Source: Xestospongia bergquistia
Taxonomy: Eukaryota; Porifera; Demospongiae; Haplosclerida; Petrosiidae
Assembly (NCBI GenBank): GCA_963965975.1
Contig: OZ014411.1
Span: 22,782,249-22,846,248 of the forward strand
Reading direction: 5' to 3'
DNA length: 64,000 nucleotides
The notes beneath the pieces are model-generated. The model was not told the origin of the DNA and did no database searches. It saw only the letters and a program-made list of their open reading frames with translations. How positions within the stretch are numbered: the first letter of the stretch is position 1; each line of letters begins with the position of its first letter. The translations under genes and the position numbers were made by a program. This document shows positions 1 through 11,107 of this stretch, in pieces.

Positions 1-740
1 AAGTGCATCCTTTTGTAGTAATTGCTACATACTGTATTCGTTCATGGGTTCCATACAATGGTAATAATTTAATAAAAGAGTGGAAAATTGAAAATAACAC
101 TTCTGTAGTCCTTACAACATGGAGAGGAATATCAAATTCAGGTGGTGTTAGAACTAGAATAGACAATCTTCCTCCATTTAAGATTATACGAATTGAGGGC
201 TTCAAAGTTAGTAAACTTGTTAGTAATTCTGCTAAAAACTTTCTTAAAATTGTTACTCGTGGAAAGCCTTTCATTGGAATACAGATGCGGTCTGAACATT
301 TTCGATTATTAATTAAGGACAAAACCAAGAAACAAATTGTGTGGAATTGTTTTAACAAGATTAGTGAAATAAGAGAGACTCTCCTAACTAAGGACTCGAA
401 CTTAACTTATCTTCATTTTTGGGACTTAGGACAGTGGGGAAGTGCCTTTGGTAACATTAAAGTTGAGGGAAAACCATTACGACACCTCATTGAACAAACT
501 GTTTTTAACAATGGTGAATACAAAGTAAATGAATACAACCCTTCAATATATGGTGGTCCTCATGATGCTGGTTTTGTATCTCGTGTTGAAAGTGAAGTTG
601 TATCTGAAGCTAAACATCTTATTGTTATTGGAGGAGGCACATATCAAGATACAATTGTTAAAAAATTTGTTCGTAAGAACTCTGGTACGACAAATCTCTA
701 CAGCTTACACAGTTGCAATTTGGAAAATTATGCCGTGTAA
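1..740 (+). CDS. 3' end of an unrecognised protein, possibly glycosyltransferase-like
   Basis: The frame is open from the first base of the window to TAA at 738-740, so this is the terminal exon, or part of it, of a gene that starts upstream. About 245 residues are visible. Segments that look truly coding are PFIGIQMRSEHFRLL (about residue 88), a WDLGQWGSAFG stretch (about residue 142), and LIVIGGGTYQDT near the C-terminus. The 'IGIQMR' strand-loop followed by a late 'VIGGGTYQD' strand recalls the donor-binding half of O-fucosyltransferase-type glycosyltransferases, but the match is impressionistic and no signature residue is certain. No membrane segment is seen in this part. The stop codon overlaps an AATAAA signal, so the 3' UTR is very short. 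Coding status is fairly safe; function is not. Confidence 0.55.
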   Translation, partial: VHPFVVIATYCIRSWVPYNGNNLIKEWKIENNTSVVLTTWRGISNSGGVRTRIDNLPPFKIIRIEGFKVSKLVSNSAKNFLKIVTRGKPFIGIQMRSEHFRLLIKDKTKKQIVWNCFNKISEIRETLLTKDSNLTYLHFWDLGQWGSAFGNIKVEGKPLRHLIEQTVFNNGEYKVNEYNPSIYGGPHDAGFVSRVESEVVSEAKHLIVIGGGTYQDTIVKKFVRKNSGTTNLYSLHSCNLENYAV

Positions 741-744
741 TAAA
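739..744 (+). terminator. Polyadenylation signal AATAAA overlapping a stop codon
   Basis: AATAAA begins inside the TAA stop (738-740) of the upstream gene. A comparably tight arrangement occurs at 27252, one base after another stop. Confidence 0.6.
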
Positions 745-3700
745 GTCTATACATTTTACATTATGCATAATTATTCCTTGTTAAGCCATATTTATACCAA
801 TATTGAGATATATTTGCTTATAAATATTACTAAATCCATTCTTAGTCATTTCATTTGTCTTAGTTGCTTGTTAGTCTCATTTTGATTTTTGTTAATTCTT
901 CTTTTCTTAATAATATGAAATTTCAGACAAATGTTTTTAGATGATCGATTTTTTATAAGCCCAAAATTGTGTAGACTTTTCAAATATTTCATTTGGTTGA
1001 CATGCTGGTATAGAGTATCTAATTTATTATGGAATTATGCTCTCACATTATGCTAATAACTCATCTTTTTCTGTGTAGCTGTTGATGCAAATTTTCAGTT
1101 TTGTAAGCTCTTGTAGTTTTTGATTTCATTCTAGATTTACATTGCTTTTTGTTTTTGAGAAGGTTATTTAATATTCAGGAGATGTGTTATTAATTATAAT
1201 ACCAAAGCATATGGATATATGTATATAGTGTCACATATAATATGCTATTAAAGTAATTCAGTAGTGATGAATCTCATTAAAAAAACATAATCTGAGATTT
1301 TAATCACAAGATATTAAGCAAAAAATTAACAAAAGGTAATCCTCAAAATGAATATTGTTTTTGTATGTTAGGTTTTTCTTCTCAAAATTTGAATGGTAAC
1401 AATTCAAATTATATGTTACATGTATATTACAATGGATTTGGTTATGAAAAGGCTAAATGAGAAACTGATGTGGTTAAATTAGGCATATGTATGTGCTTTT
1501 AAATTGTGACTGCTCTGTTGCTGTGCAGACACTCCAGGCTTTTTACATATGAATATGTCAGATCTTTTTATGAATATACATTTGTCTTTTCCTAGAGTGT
1601 TATTGCACATAAATAAACACACAGTAACATCACTGAATGTAGCATCTAAAATGTACAAAAAATTTAATCAATATATTTTTAGATAAGGTGTGGTTTCAAT
1701 TATTGTATGTGAACATAAATTATTGAAGGATAGGAAAGTCCACCCACTCTCGTGTTTTATGTAGCACAATTCAATCAGAAACATCTCTTGCTGGCTTATC
1801 AGATATGTGTCATTATACAACAAATACACAAAACCTGTAATTGGTCAAAATGCTAAGCTTGCTAAAAGTGTTATGATCTCCCATCAGCCTGATAGCCTAC
1901 ATGTTTTGTTAGTGGCAGTTCATTCTTTCTTTTGAAAGTCAGAGATGTTCATACAGTCTCTCAGACAGCTGTAAATTACATGACTGCTGAATTATAGAAT
2001 TGACTAGGATCACTCTAGTGAATCTTAATTGGTTGATAATATTCTACGATGCTGTTATAAGAACCATTTGGAGTCGTTGGTTTTTTATAATAGTTATCTT
2101 AATGTTGTTCGACAGCTGTGTGCTTTCAAAAGAAAACTTTGCAGAAGCTTTTAATCTTGTATGCTTTCAGCAAATAGTGTGGCTATCTTTTATACTTTAT
2201 TGATTGCTTTAGATTCCAATTGAGAGAAAATGTGGCAAGATAGAGAATATATTCAAAAATAATATGAAAGACTTCATCTGTTTATAAGTGTGTCAATAAT
2301 GTTTGGGTTAGTCGAGTCAAAATTGCATCATTGTTAAGTAATATGTAACTCTCTTATACGAAGAAGTATGGAATTAGTCCATTACATTTTATCCTTACAT
2401 TTGTTACTTATATTATGGTATTTCAAGCTTATATGACAAGTTATTGTAAGCTACAGAATGGAAGATTTTTGTGATGGATCTTTTTATAAAAACTATCCAA
2501 ATTATTCTATTGATGACACAGGTTTATTTTAATTTTTTAAGTTATGATGATGTCAACCCTTTCATAGCAATGGCCAAAAACATGAACTAGGTGAGTGTAT
2601 CCTACTACATCACACATCATTTGCTACATTTTCTTCTTAGCTTTTTTGTTATACCCTTAATTACCAATATACTTTCAAGTTGTTGCTATAGCAAAAAGTC
2701 AGGACATGATGATATATAAAATCGATGTCATTCTAGAACCCTTTATTAATTAATTGCATGAAATATCTTGAAAATTCATTCATATAGATGAAAGTTTACC
2801 ACAAATATTATATCCAGTTACTGTCAGTATCACATTCAATCTTTTTTTTGAAAGTCATTCTGGCTGATAAGTCTTCTTGATTAGAAAACCCACAGCAATG
2901 GTAAATTTGAGTATAATCACATGCAGAGAGTTCATAGTCATTACATGCAAGACATCCTTTACAAGTAAGATATCCTTCATAGTTTGTACTTTAATCTCTG
3001 CACAATGCTGCAACTATATGGTGCTAGGTTAGTTACAAAATAAACAAGCGTTAATTAGAGAAGCTTGTACTTCTTCGCTCTTTTCCCATTTGGAAGGGAT
3101 GTGATGATGCCTTCAACTTGGTTCCAAAAGACCTACTGACTGATCTTCATGCAATTGCAATCTAGCATAACATCCCATCCACTTCACTTTAGAAATAATA
3201 GCAACACCCTATTCTTCTAATTCCTAGATGTACTTGAAACTTTTATGGATCCCTAACTTGCTAGCTATATATATATATTTGAACTATATTTATATATTTT
3301 TATGGACAAGAATATGCTGAAACAGTTTTATCATTATTATACAAGGCATAATAATTTGACTCCATTATAATTCAGTGGAAGTGCCTTGTATCAGAAAAAT
3401 ACTAACTACTGATTAGCACTACTTTAGATTACAGTTCATGGAACATTAAACATGACAATTAGTGTAAGTATATAGAAGATAATACACCTCTCAGTATAAT
3501 ATGGTCAAATTCAATCTCGCTCAAAGATTCAAGTTATATCCTTCATGTATGTTTCATTATTAATTTTTTGTTAGATGATTATTAATTTCTTCTCTAATCC
3601 ATAATTGTTGTAATGTTATTTTTGAGCAGAGCCAGAGTGCTGGTTAAACTATGCCATATTTAATTGTAAAATGATACATTTATCCTAGACCCTATTAATC

Positions 3701-3949
3701 TTAAATATAATGATTTCACAGTATATAATATTGCATTCATTAGCAGCCTGTAGACAATACATATTTTTAACCTTTTTCAATATTAATATGACTTGGCATT
3801 TAAAAAGTCTTTCTGAAAATTTGTATACATGTAGTTTTACTATTGGTATTAAAAAACAAAATTGAGACCAAATTGAAGCATTTAAGATTATTTTTGTTTT
3901 TACTGTACTGTTCATAAAAACGTTCAAAATTATATATTTTAAATTAACT
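745..3949. other. Intergenic AT-rich DNA, no gene seen
   Basis: Open frames here (for example 2000-2203 plus and 3685-3993 minus) are short, low in complexity and match no family I recognise. The minus-strand frame at 3685-3993 only overlaps the true terminal exon of the Roc-COR gene (3950-4004). A short TATATATATA run lies near 3267. No transposon ends were recognised. Confidence 0.6.
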
Positions 3950-6900
3950 TCACATAGATTTGCAAGACCTTTTTGTCTGACCAGGATCATCATTATCCTC
4001 TAAACTGTATAGGTAAATAAGTGAAGATATATATAAACACTGAAGGTATGCATATGTACACATTATACTAATAAATATGATTTACAATAATATATTTATA
4101 TATGTGTGTGTATATGCATGCATATGCGATCATCTAAAAAGTAATACCCTTATATACCTTTTAGCAGCTCGTTTGAACCCTAAAATTTGTAATTTTTCTT
4201 TCAGAGTGTCATTTGTAGCCTCAGGATTCTTCGCATGCCATTTCTTAAGTACCAAATATGCATGTGACTTGATACCAGTATATTGCTTCTTAATATCCCT
4301 CAGATCATCATTTGGAACTTCCAAACCACCACATAGATCTGCAAGATTTCTATTGATGTAACAACTACATCGAAGGAGTACATTGTCAGTCAGTAGGCTC
4401 TGTGCAAAATATGAAATATAACATTGAAAACATACAAAAACCTGTGTATCTGTTGGATCTTCTTGAGGTACTGGGTAGTATGCAGATGATGGCCTTGTTT
4501 GCTTTGTTAGTCTTTTCCTTGACATACCTTCTGGAGATGTTACCCTTCTTTTTTCACATACCTGTGTACAAATTAACTTCTAAATGATCTTGACAATGGG
4601 TTGTACCTCTTCTTCTCTCTGCTCTTTAATATAGGAAAATGTTTTTGAACGATTGTGAATCTGCAATTAGTAACTTATCAGTAATACCTATTACTAACAA
4701 ACTTACTTGCAGTGTTCCGGTCTCTTTCAGAGGGGCAGTAACACCAGATATCCTATATATAATAAAAGAAATTGTCATTAACAAAAAATTTAACTTTCTA
4801 AGCAAAGAAAGTGAATGTTATATTGAAATAGAAAATATACCTTTCAGCCAATTGACCAAGGCCAATCTCACTTAATGCTTTGACAAGGTCTTTTCTTTCA
4901 CCACATCTTCTGTCCCAGTCAAACAACAAATGAAGTACGGGATTATTACTTCGAGATGGGTCTTGTCTGTATGTTAATAATTTATGCAATATGCCTAACT
5001 TTGCTGCCAAGTCATCAGCTTTTTCTCCCACAGCTTGTGAGATATCATACATTTCATCTTGTGAAATTCTTTTAAAGAGCTGTTAAAATTATTAAATAAC
5101 TGATTTCTAGTTATTTATTTATGCACACTTACCATTTCAGGCTTTTTATTGTCCTTGAACCAATGACCTTCCTCGGGGGTAGGTCTTCTAAAGGCTTTGT
5201 TATTTGTGCAACATAATTGAAGATCACTTGTTTGATTCTTCAAAACATTCAAGTAGTGCAGCTGTTGACCTTGACAATCATCAGATAGACATACATACTG
5301 AAAGCATCTGGATATTTTCAAACTAGTTAACGACTTTATTAAGTATGTGCGTGCATAAAGAACATTATCTACAGTGCTTCCTGCTTCTTCAATGATTTGT
5401 AATAAGTTTTGACATGCTGTATTAAAAGGAGTAATTGATGAACTGGTGTTAGGAATGTACCGTAGAATTTCAACTTGGATGGCATAGTTGTGATCAGTGA
5501 AAATGACACAATCAATTGCTGGATCACCGAATTGAAAGGATACACGATTTCGATATATTCCACCTTCAAATGACAATGTGCAGTGTTGAGATTTAGCAAT
5601 GGTTGTGATGAAACGAGTAAAGAAGCCAGGAGGCACAAATTTTGTGCTAAAAGTGATGTGAAGGTATGTTGCTCGTTCGTAATAACCAGGTTCAGCTTGT
5701 AATTTCTCCTCTGAACATGACGGTAACATTGCTGGTATGAAGAACTGTTTCACATCAGCATAATGATATAAGTTAGTTGAAACCTCTGCTGCCAGGCAAA
5801 AGTGAAGTAATAGTTCCATGATTGCATCCGGTTCAAGATCACCATTGTTTTTCCATGCAGCTTTGTAGTGATGCTCTACAATCACTCCTTTCTCATAAAC
5901 TAGAGACCTCTTCAAGCTTGTTTCATTTTCATCACATCTGTCAAGTGTGAATACTTTACTCATGGTTTCAACAAACCATTTAGGGCTAATAATAACTTTC
6001 AAATGCAAACCTTTTATATCAGGGTAGAAAAGAAGGACCCCTAACTCATGGTAGAACAAAAGTGCTTTTGAGACATCTTCCAAAGGTATTTTGCATCTGA
6101 CACCAATGGCCTGAACCTCCTCAAGGGTCAGAACATTTGCTTTATGTACTTGGATAATTTTACGAAATAGAACCCAACTAACTGGGGTCTTAGCTATAAG
6201 CTTTTCAAATGTAAAATCATGAATTGCTTTTCTTATCAATTTAAATGATGGATCTTCATTGTCACCTTTCCCTGACGTGGTGTTATCAACAATGAAGGTG
6301 TCTATTATTAATTCTCCAAAAGCTTTCTTCTTGTATTCTTTTATTAATTTTTCTCTCACTTCTGTCTTCTTTTCATCTGGTTGTATTCGATCACCATGTG
6401 TACCAAGACAGAACATGCGAGGGTAATCAGAAATCGTGCCTGTATCTTCATCTTTTGCAACATGAGCATGGATATTAGCCATCCAATTAAGCATGAGGTT
6501 AAGTGTGCTTATGCTGCTCTGCTCCCCTGGAACCCGTCTACCTCCGAATTGATGTATCGAGTGCCATCTTTCTTGAAAATCTTTTGAAGCATCAAAGAGT
6601 AAAAGAAACATGGTACGTGATGTCAGAAAAGCTGGAAGTATTTCGAGAAAAACAGGCTGCCCTCCACAATCCCAAATATGTACAAATGGCTGAGGCTTGA
6701 AACTCATAATAACATCTTCAGAAAAGCTATTTGCACGCTGTATAGCTTCCGTGAGGACTTCATTGACTGTAATCTGTTCAACATCTCCAGTCTCATCTTC
6801 TAGTTGTGGTATAGATGAAGCCAATTCAGGTGCAGAAAATAGAGCTACAGCTCTTTTTGTACTAGGTAGCAAATTGAAGCTAGAAGCATTGCCATGAACA

Positions 6901-9900
6901 GCAGCAAGCAACTGAGCTAGCTCATTTATTTCATCATCACGCGTAACTTTCATCCATTTTTTGTTGCCATCAAATGATGAAGCCTGCCATTCGTGCTCAA
7001 ATGGACGAACTGACTCAACATCTGATATCATTGTGCTGTTAGTGTTTGGTTCCCATGGTAGCATCATCAATGAACGTTTAAAACTGGTTTTACCAACCCC
7101 AGCTGCACCCAATAACATAAGACGAGCATATGCAACATCTACCTCTGCTTTGGTTAGACATCTTTCAAATGCTTCTAAAAGACAAGGAAGCTAATAATAC
7201 TGATACAAATCCATTTCTAAAATAAAGTATTCATTCTACAAAATATTTTTCAAACACCTAATAATGACTATACATTACAATTATAATATAATAAATTGAA
7301 TATACGAATTAAAGCCATGTCCAACTTAATTAAAACTTAAACTAATATCTTGCTATGTCAACACTCTACAGAAGCCTCAGACGGACATTCCAATTCCTAT
7401 TTCCAATTTCAATTAAAAGGGGTTATACAGAGTTGGAATGTCCGTCCTCGACTTCCCTAAATAATAGGCCTACAATATACAACCAAAATCAGGGACCCAA
7501 CCCAACTGAAACATCTCACTGGCGCCTGATTCTAAGGACGGCTCGTGGTACTCGCGCTCTGTGTTTTATTAAGTAACAAGAAAAGCCTGGAATGAAGCAT
7601 ATGCCAAAAATAGAAATAGGAATAAAAAATTGAAATTCATTAACTGTGTCGTTAATTGGGATTTTTAAATGCGCCAACATTCGCGGAAGAAATAAGAAAT
7701 AGGAATTAGTATGTCTGTCTGCGGCTTCCGTAACACTCAGATCACCACTGTTGCCTAAAGCAGAATTCAAGTTTCAGGTCTTTATCCTGATAATTATGAA
7801 TAATAAGGTACATGTACATCTGTTGCATGACCAAGGACATGGGAAAGAATCAAAACATGGCATATTATTTTATGCATCTAATTAATTATTGATGAAGTGT
7901 AGTCATAAAAACTACAACCTGTCTAGAAAAAGTCTGGTCTTTTGCAGGGAGTGGATCCATACTTGTAAACCACAATGTGATATGGACTTTCTTAGATACA
8001 ACATTAAATGTAGGTCCATTTACTTAAATTGGTATATATTCACATAAAATGTTCTATGACATTTATAATGAAGGAATCTTCAGTTAAATCTTCAAAAATT
8101 GCATATATCAGTTTAGACTGTTTAGTCCTTGTGAATTTGTAGCAGTGTAACATGTTTGACTCTTTAAAATAGTTTTTAGCCTGTTGTCAGACTATGCAAA
8201 ATGCATGCAGGTTAGAGTAATGATCTTAAGAGGTCTAATCCCCTATCAGGACAAAGTAGCAGAGGGCTTAAGTGCCATATTGAACCTTCAACTATGCAAA
8301 TCCTCCCCCCAAAGGAGATGATGACACTGTCATCAGTACGTATATAGCACATGAATGTGTACTGGTCTTAGCATACATAAGAATCAGAGGAAAATGAATA
8401 AAAGCATCAGTGAATATTAAGGATTGATAACATGTTTGGTGCTCCTATGATAAATATACACAGCTATGTTACATCATTCCTTAAGCACATCCCATCTCAC
8501 TATTATCTATCATGTATGTATTTTATATATGCACTGTTAAATATGTTTAACAATGATACTTACCTCTTTTTTCTTTCACCTTAGTTTCCTAATATAGTAT
8601 AAATATTTGTATGCAAAACTATATACACTCTTACCTCCTAATTTGGTAGAAATAGTTCCAAAAATTAAAAAATAACAACAATAAAACAACTACTTGTTAT
8701 CTACTTACCACCTTTTTTGACAATCAAATATAATATTATATAGCATAAAAAAATAGAAAAAAATGACAATAAAATGTATATCAGGCAAAGTTCTCACCAA
8801 CTAGAGAACAAAACAAACAGGACATGATGAGACATTATTTATGAATTTGAATCATTTTAAAGGAAGTGTTAAAATTACATAGTACCCCGGTATATAAAAG
8901 TTATTTCTGTGACAGGTGCTTCTGCCTGTGTAGTCAGCATTTACTTGTCATTGTAATTAATCTTATACAAAATACTTGTAATGGTGTTTGTTTTATGACA
9001 TATATTTTGTGTGTAGTAGTATAATTTAGTGTTGTGACCATTTTGAGACAATCACTAAGCAAGAATGGTTAATCACTAGAATTACTATAAATACAGTCTT
9101 TGTATCTTAACACAAAACATCTAGTCATGCTTGTAATTTTTTCCTAACATGTATATTATATTTTTTAAATTATTTAAAACTTACTTCCTGTATATAGACA
9201 TGGCAAATGTGTCAGCAATGAGAACAGCCAAAATGAAAAAGTTAATAATTATAAATAAAATATTTAGACATACCAGCTGAAAAATTCATTGATGTAAAGT
9301 GTATAAAATAGATGAGGGAAAATTAATGTGAATAATGAGTAAAGATCAATTAAATTTAACTCACTTTCTAACATTGACGGAAATGAACGTGGAGTAAAGA
9401 AAATAACTTTTAAAAATATCACTAAAATTATAAATGTTACTTACCACCTATTATTATCATGTGCATGTTGAATATAAAAAGGTAAAAAATATATTGAAAG
9501 TAAAAAATAATATAACTTACCGGCTAGAGTGAAGAAGAGCAAGAACATTTAGAGAAGAGAAACAAATGGGATAAAATATTAGGGCATTCTATATATCATG
9601 ACTTACTCTTGTATGCTGCAATTAAGTATGAGTATAGTACATCAGCAGCCGAGTATATTGCAAAAACAAACATTGAGCAATTCAAAATACTAGTAAATTC
9701 ACTTACCCACTATATTCCACAACCAAATCAGCAGAAATCAGTAAAAACATAAGTCATAATAAACATACCTACTACAGTAATGTGTAACTTACATTCTGTT
9801 GTAGACCAGACTATTATCATATTTAACAAAACATATCAATGAAAGTGTGATAAAAGTTACACATTTTATGAATATTAAACTTACTTCCTACATAGTCACG

Positions 9901-11107
9901 ACAAGTTGTTGTAATTTGGACAGTAAATAATCACATATATAGGAAGAAAGTTTTTTTACGAATTATGAATTAAACCTTTAAAAAACATTTCTTAAACAAA
10001 AACATTGTTATTTTTAAACAGTACTTATCATGTATTTTTTATAATTAAAACTCTGTATACATTGTACATAGCTATTTTGTAAAGACTTTCAACTAAACTA
10101 TGATATACATAAAAAGTAATTATTATAAATGACACACCAATGTTCTACAACATGGCTGCAAAACTAGTTTATCAAATTTTTTAATAGGTTAATTTTTTGA
10201 ATGCAAAAATTACACATACATCATATATATGTCACTGTATAGGTTGATTTAATCAATATATTATGGTTATACATAGCAAATTATTTGATGCAAACTAAAA
10301 GTAAGCATCGTAGTGCGTGTTTTCATTCCTAACATTCTATATCAGATTGACTCTCTTCATTCCTAACATTTTAGACTGTCTAATATTCTATTTCATAGTA
10401 GTTTGTACAGCTGCATTAATTCTGCCATTGCATATGGATCTCGTGGTTGTTCTCTGATAATCCTCTTTTTCATCCCTTCACTCATTCGTTCGACCAATTG
10501 TTCAATAGCTACTTTTCGTCGTATCTGTTCCTCTCCCTCGTCGGGTGCCTCTGTACTTCTCGCTCCGTCACAAAATGAATTAAAACAGTATGATTTTACC
10601 TTCAGTTTGCATCAATTAATTTGCTACATATATGCAATCTGTATAACCATATATTGATTAAACAAAATAATCAACTTTTACAGTGCTATGTGCATGCCAC
10701 TGTGAATGTGGACATTTGCTGAGCTTGAAAATGATAGAAGTATCATTCTAAGAGGCTTTTTTTAAATCTAGAATATTTTATTGCAGTTGTAGCTAGTTAT
10801 ATCAATATCATGTTGTAATTTATATTATACAAAAAGGAGACATATCGTGTTTTCACATAGTTTTTAATTCAAGCCAAAAACCACAAAACAAGCTCAAACA
10901 AGGAAAATCTGTTTTAATCATTCAAAAAGAATAAATTGTAGGCCTAGTAAAGAATTTTGTACTCATTTCTTATAATTTAATTTTATATGTATTCTTTTTG
11001 TATTTATGGTCACAAATATCAAGTCTATTTGATTTTGTAATCTATTTCTACATTTAGTAACAGTTTTTCTATACTTTAAAAGAACTTACTTGGTTTTCAG
11101 TTGCCAT
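3950..11107 (-). CDS. Roc-COR GTPase with two death domains and CaaX tail (paralog 1)
   Basis: Deduced 20-exon gene, 942 aa. Exons, in transcription order: 11107-11090 (ATG, MATENQ), 3-nt exons at 9887, 9795, 9709, a 9-nt exon 9615-9607, 3-nt exons ending upstream at 9523, 9447, 9367, 9276, 9187, 8800, 8711, 8637, a 25-nt exon 8588-8564, then 7174-5133, 5079-4841, 4752-4707, 4561-4442, 4399-4158 and 4004-3950. Total 2829 nt, an exact multiple of three. The Roc domain has P-loop GAAGVGKTS, switch motif WDCGGQ and THGD in place of TKxD, as Roco proteins such as LRRK2 carry THxD. COR follows (PVSWVLF onwards), then a Cys-rich tail (CLSDDC, LCC). Death domain 1 is the 239-nt exon and death domain 2 the 242-nt exon. 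The protein ends SCKSM, a CaaX-like box. Roco proteins are GTP-binding signalling scaffolds; the partner is unknown. Confidence 0.85.
7367..7732. repeat. MITE with TACGGAAGCC-type terminal inverted repeats, in an intron
   Basis: The ends read TACAGAAGCCTCAGACGGAC and, reversed, TACGGAAGCCGCAGACAGAC. The element is 366 bp and flanked on both sides by ACACTC, a probable 6-bp target duplication. It lies in the 1389-nt intron between the 25-nt exon and the large Roc-COR exon. A related copy in opposite orientation is at 29471-29822. Confidence 0.75.
8564..9887 (-). other. Array of single-codon (3-nt) microexons, paralog 1
   Basis: Read on the minus strand, exons between AG and GT are: GAA 9887-9885 (E), AAT 9795-9793 (N), TGG 9709-9707 (W), CATACAAGA 9615-9607 (H-T-R), CCG 9523-9521 (P), GTG 9447-9445 (V), AAA 9367-9365 (K), CTG 9276-9274 (L), GAA 9187-9185 (E), TTG 8800-8798 (L), GTG 8711-8709 (V), GAG 8637-8635 (E), then a 25-nt exon 8588-8564 (E-T-K-V-K-E-K-R plus G). 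Donors are GTAAGT, GTATGT, GTGAGT, GTGAGA or GTAAGA. Introns are 46-91 nt except one of 384 nt. All boundaries are phase 0 until the 25-nt exon, which leaves one base that completes GAA with the next exon. Confidence 0.8.
10233..10685. repeat. CACTGTA...TACAGTG MITE in intron 1 of paralog 1
   Basis: The ends are CACTGTATAGGTTGATTTAA and, at the right, TTTTACAGTG, with sub-terminal 'ggttatac' and 'gtataacc' in inverted order. It shares internal sequence, including 'gttaggaatgaa' and 'gtcaatctga' when read in gene orientation, with the degenerate element at 22457-22661 in intron 1 of paralog 2. That suggests an insertion older than the gene duplication. A GC-richer coding-like segment sits inside. 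Confidence 0.6.
10393..10572 (-). pseudogene. Coding-like fragment inside a MITE, unrecognised
   Basis: On the minus strand a frame of about 59 codons stays open to TGA at 10395-10393. It is rich in charged residues (for example RRKVAIEQLVERMSEG and REQPRDPYAMAELMQLYKLL) and its base composition is clearly more GC-rich than the surrounding intron. There is no start codon or consensus acceptor directly in front. It is most simply a piece of a transposon or host gene carried by the element at 10233-10685; an alternative exon of the host gene cannot be excluded. No family recognised. Confidence 0.4.

Noticed and set aside
4077-4361. Plus-strand frames opposite the Roc-COR paralog 1 exons (also 6381-6897, 6961-7194)
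   Set aside because: They are antisense shadows of the strongly supported minus-strand coding exons.
4605-4640. Possible 12-nt exon 'agagaagaagag' before GTACAA in paralog 1, between the 46-nt and 120-nt exons
   Set aside because: It would be in frame (R-E-E-E) but the acceptor is ambiguous and paralog 2 has no matching exon. The frame closes without it.
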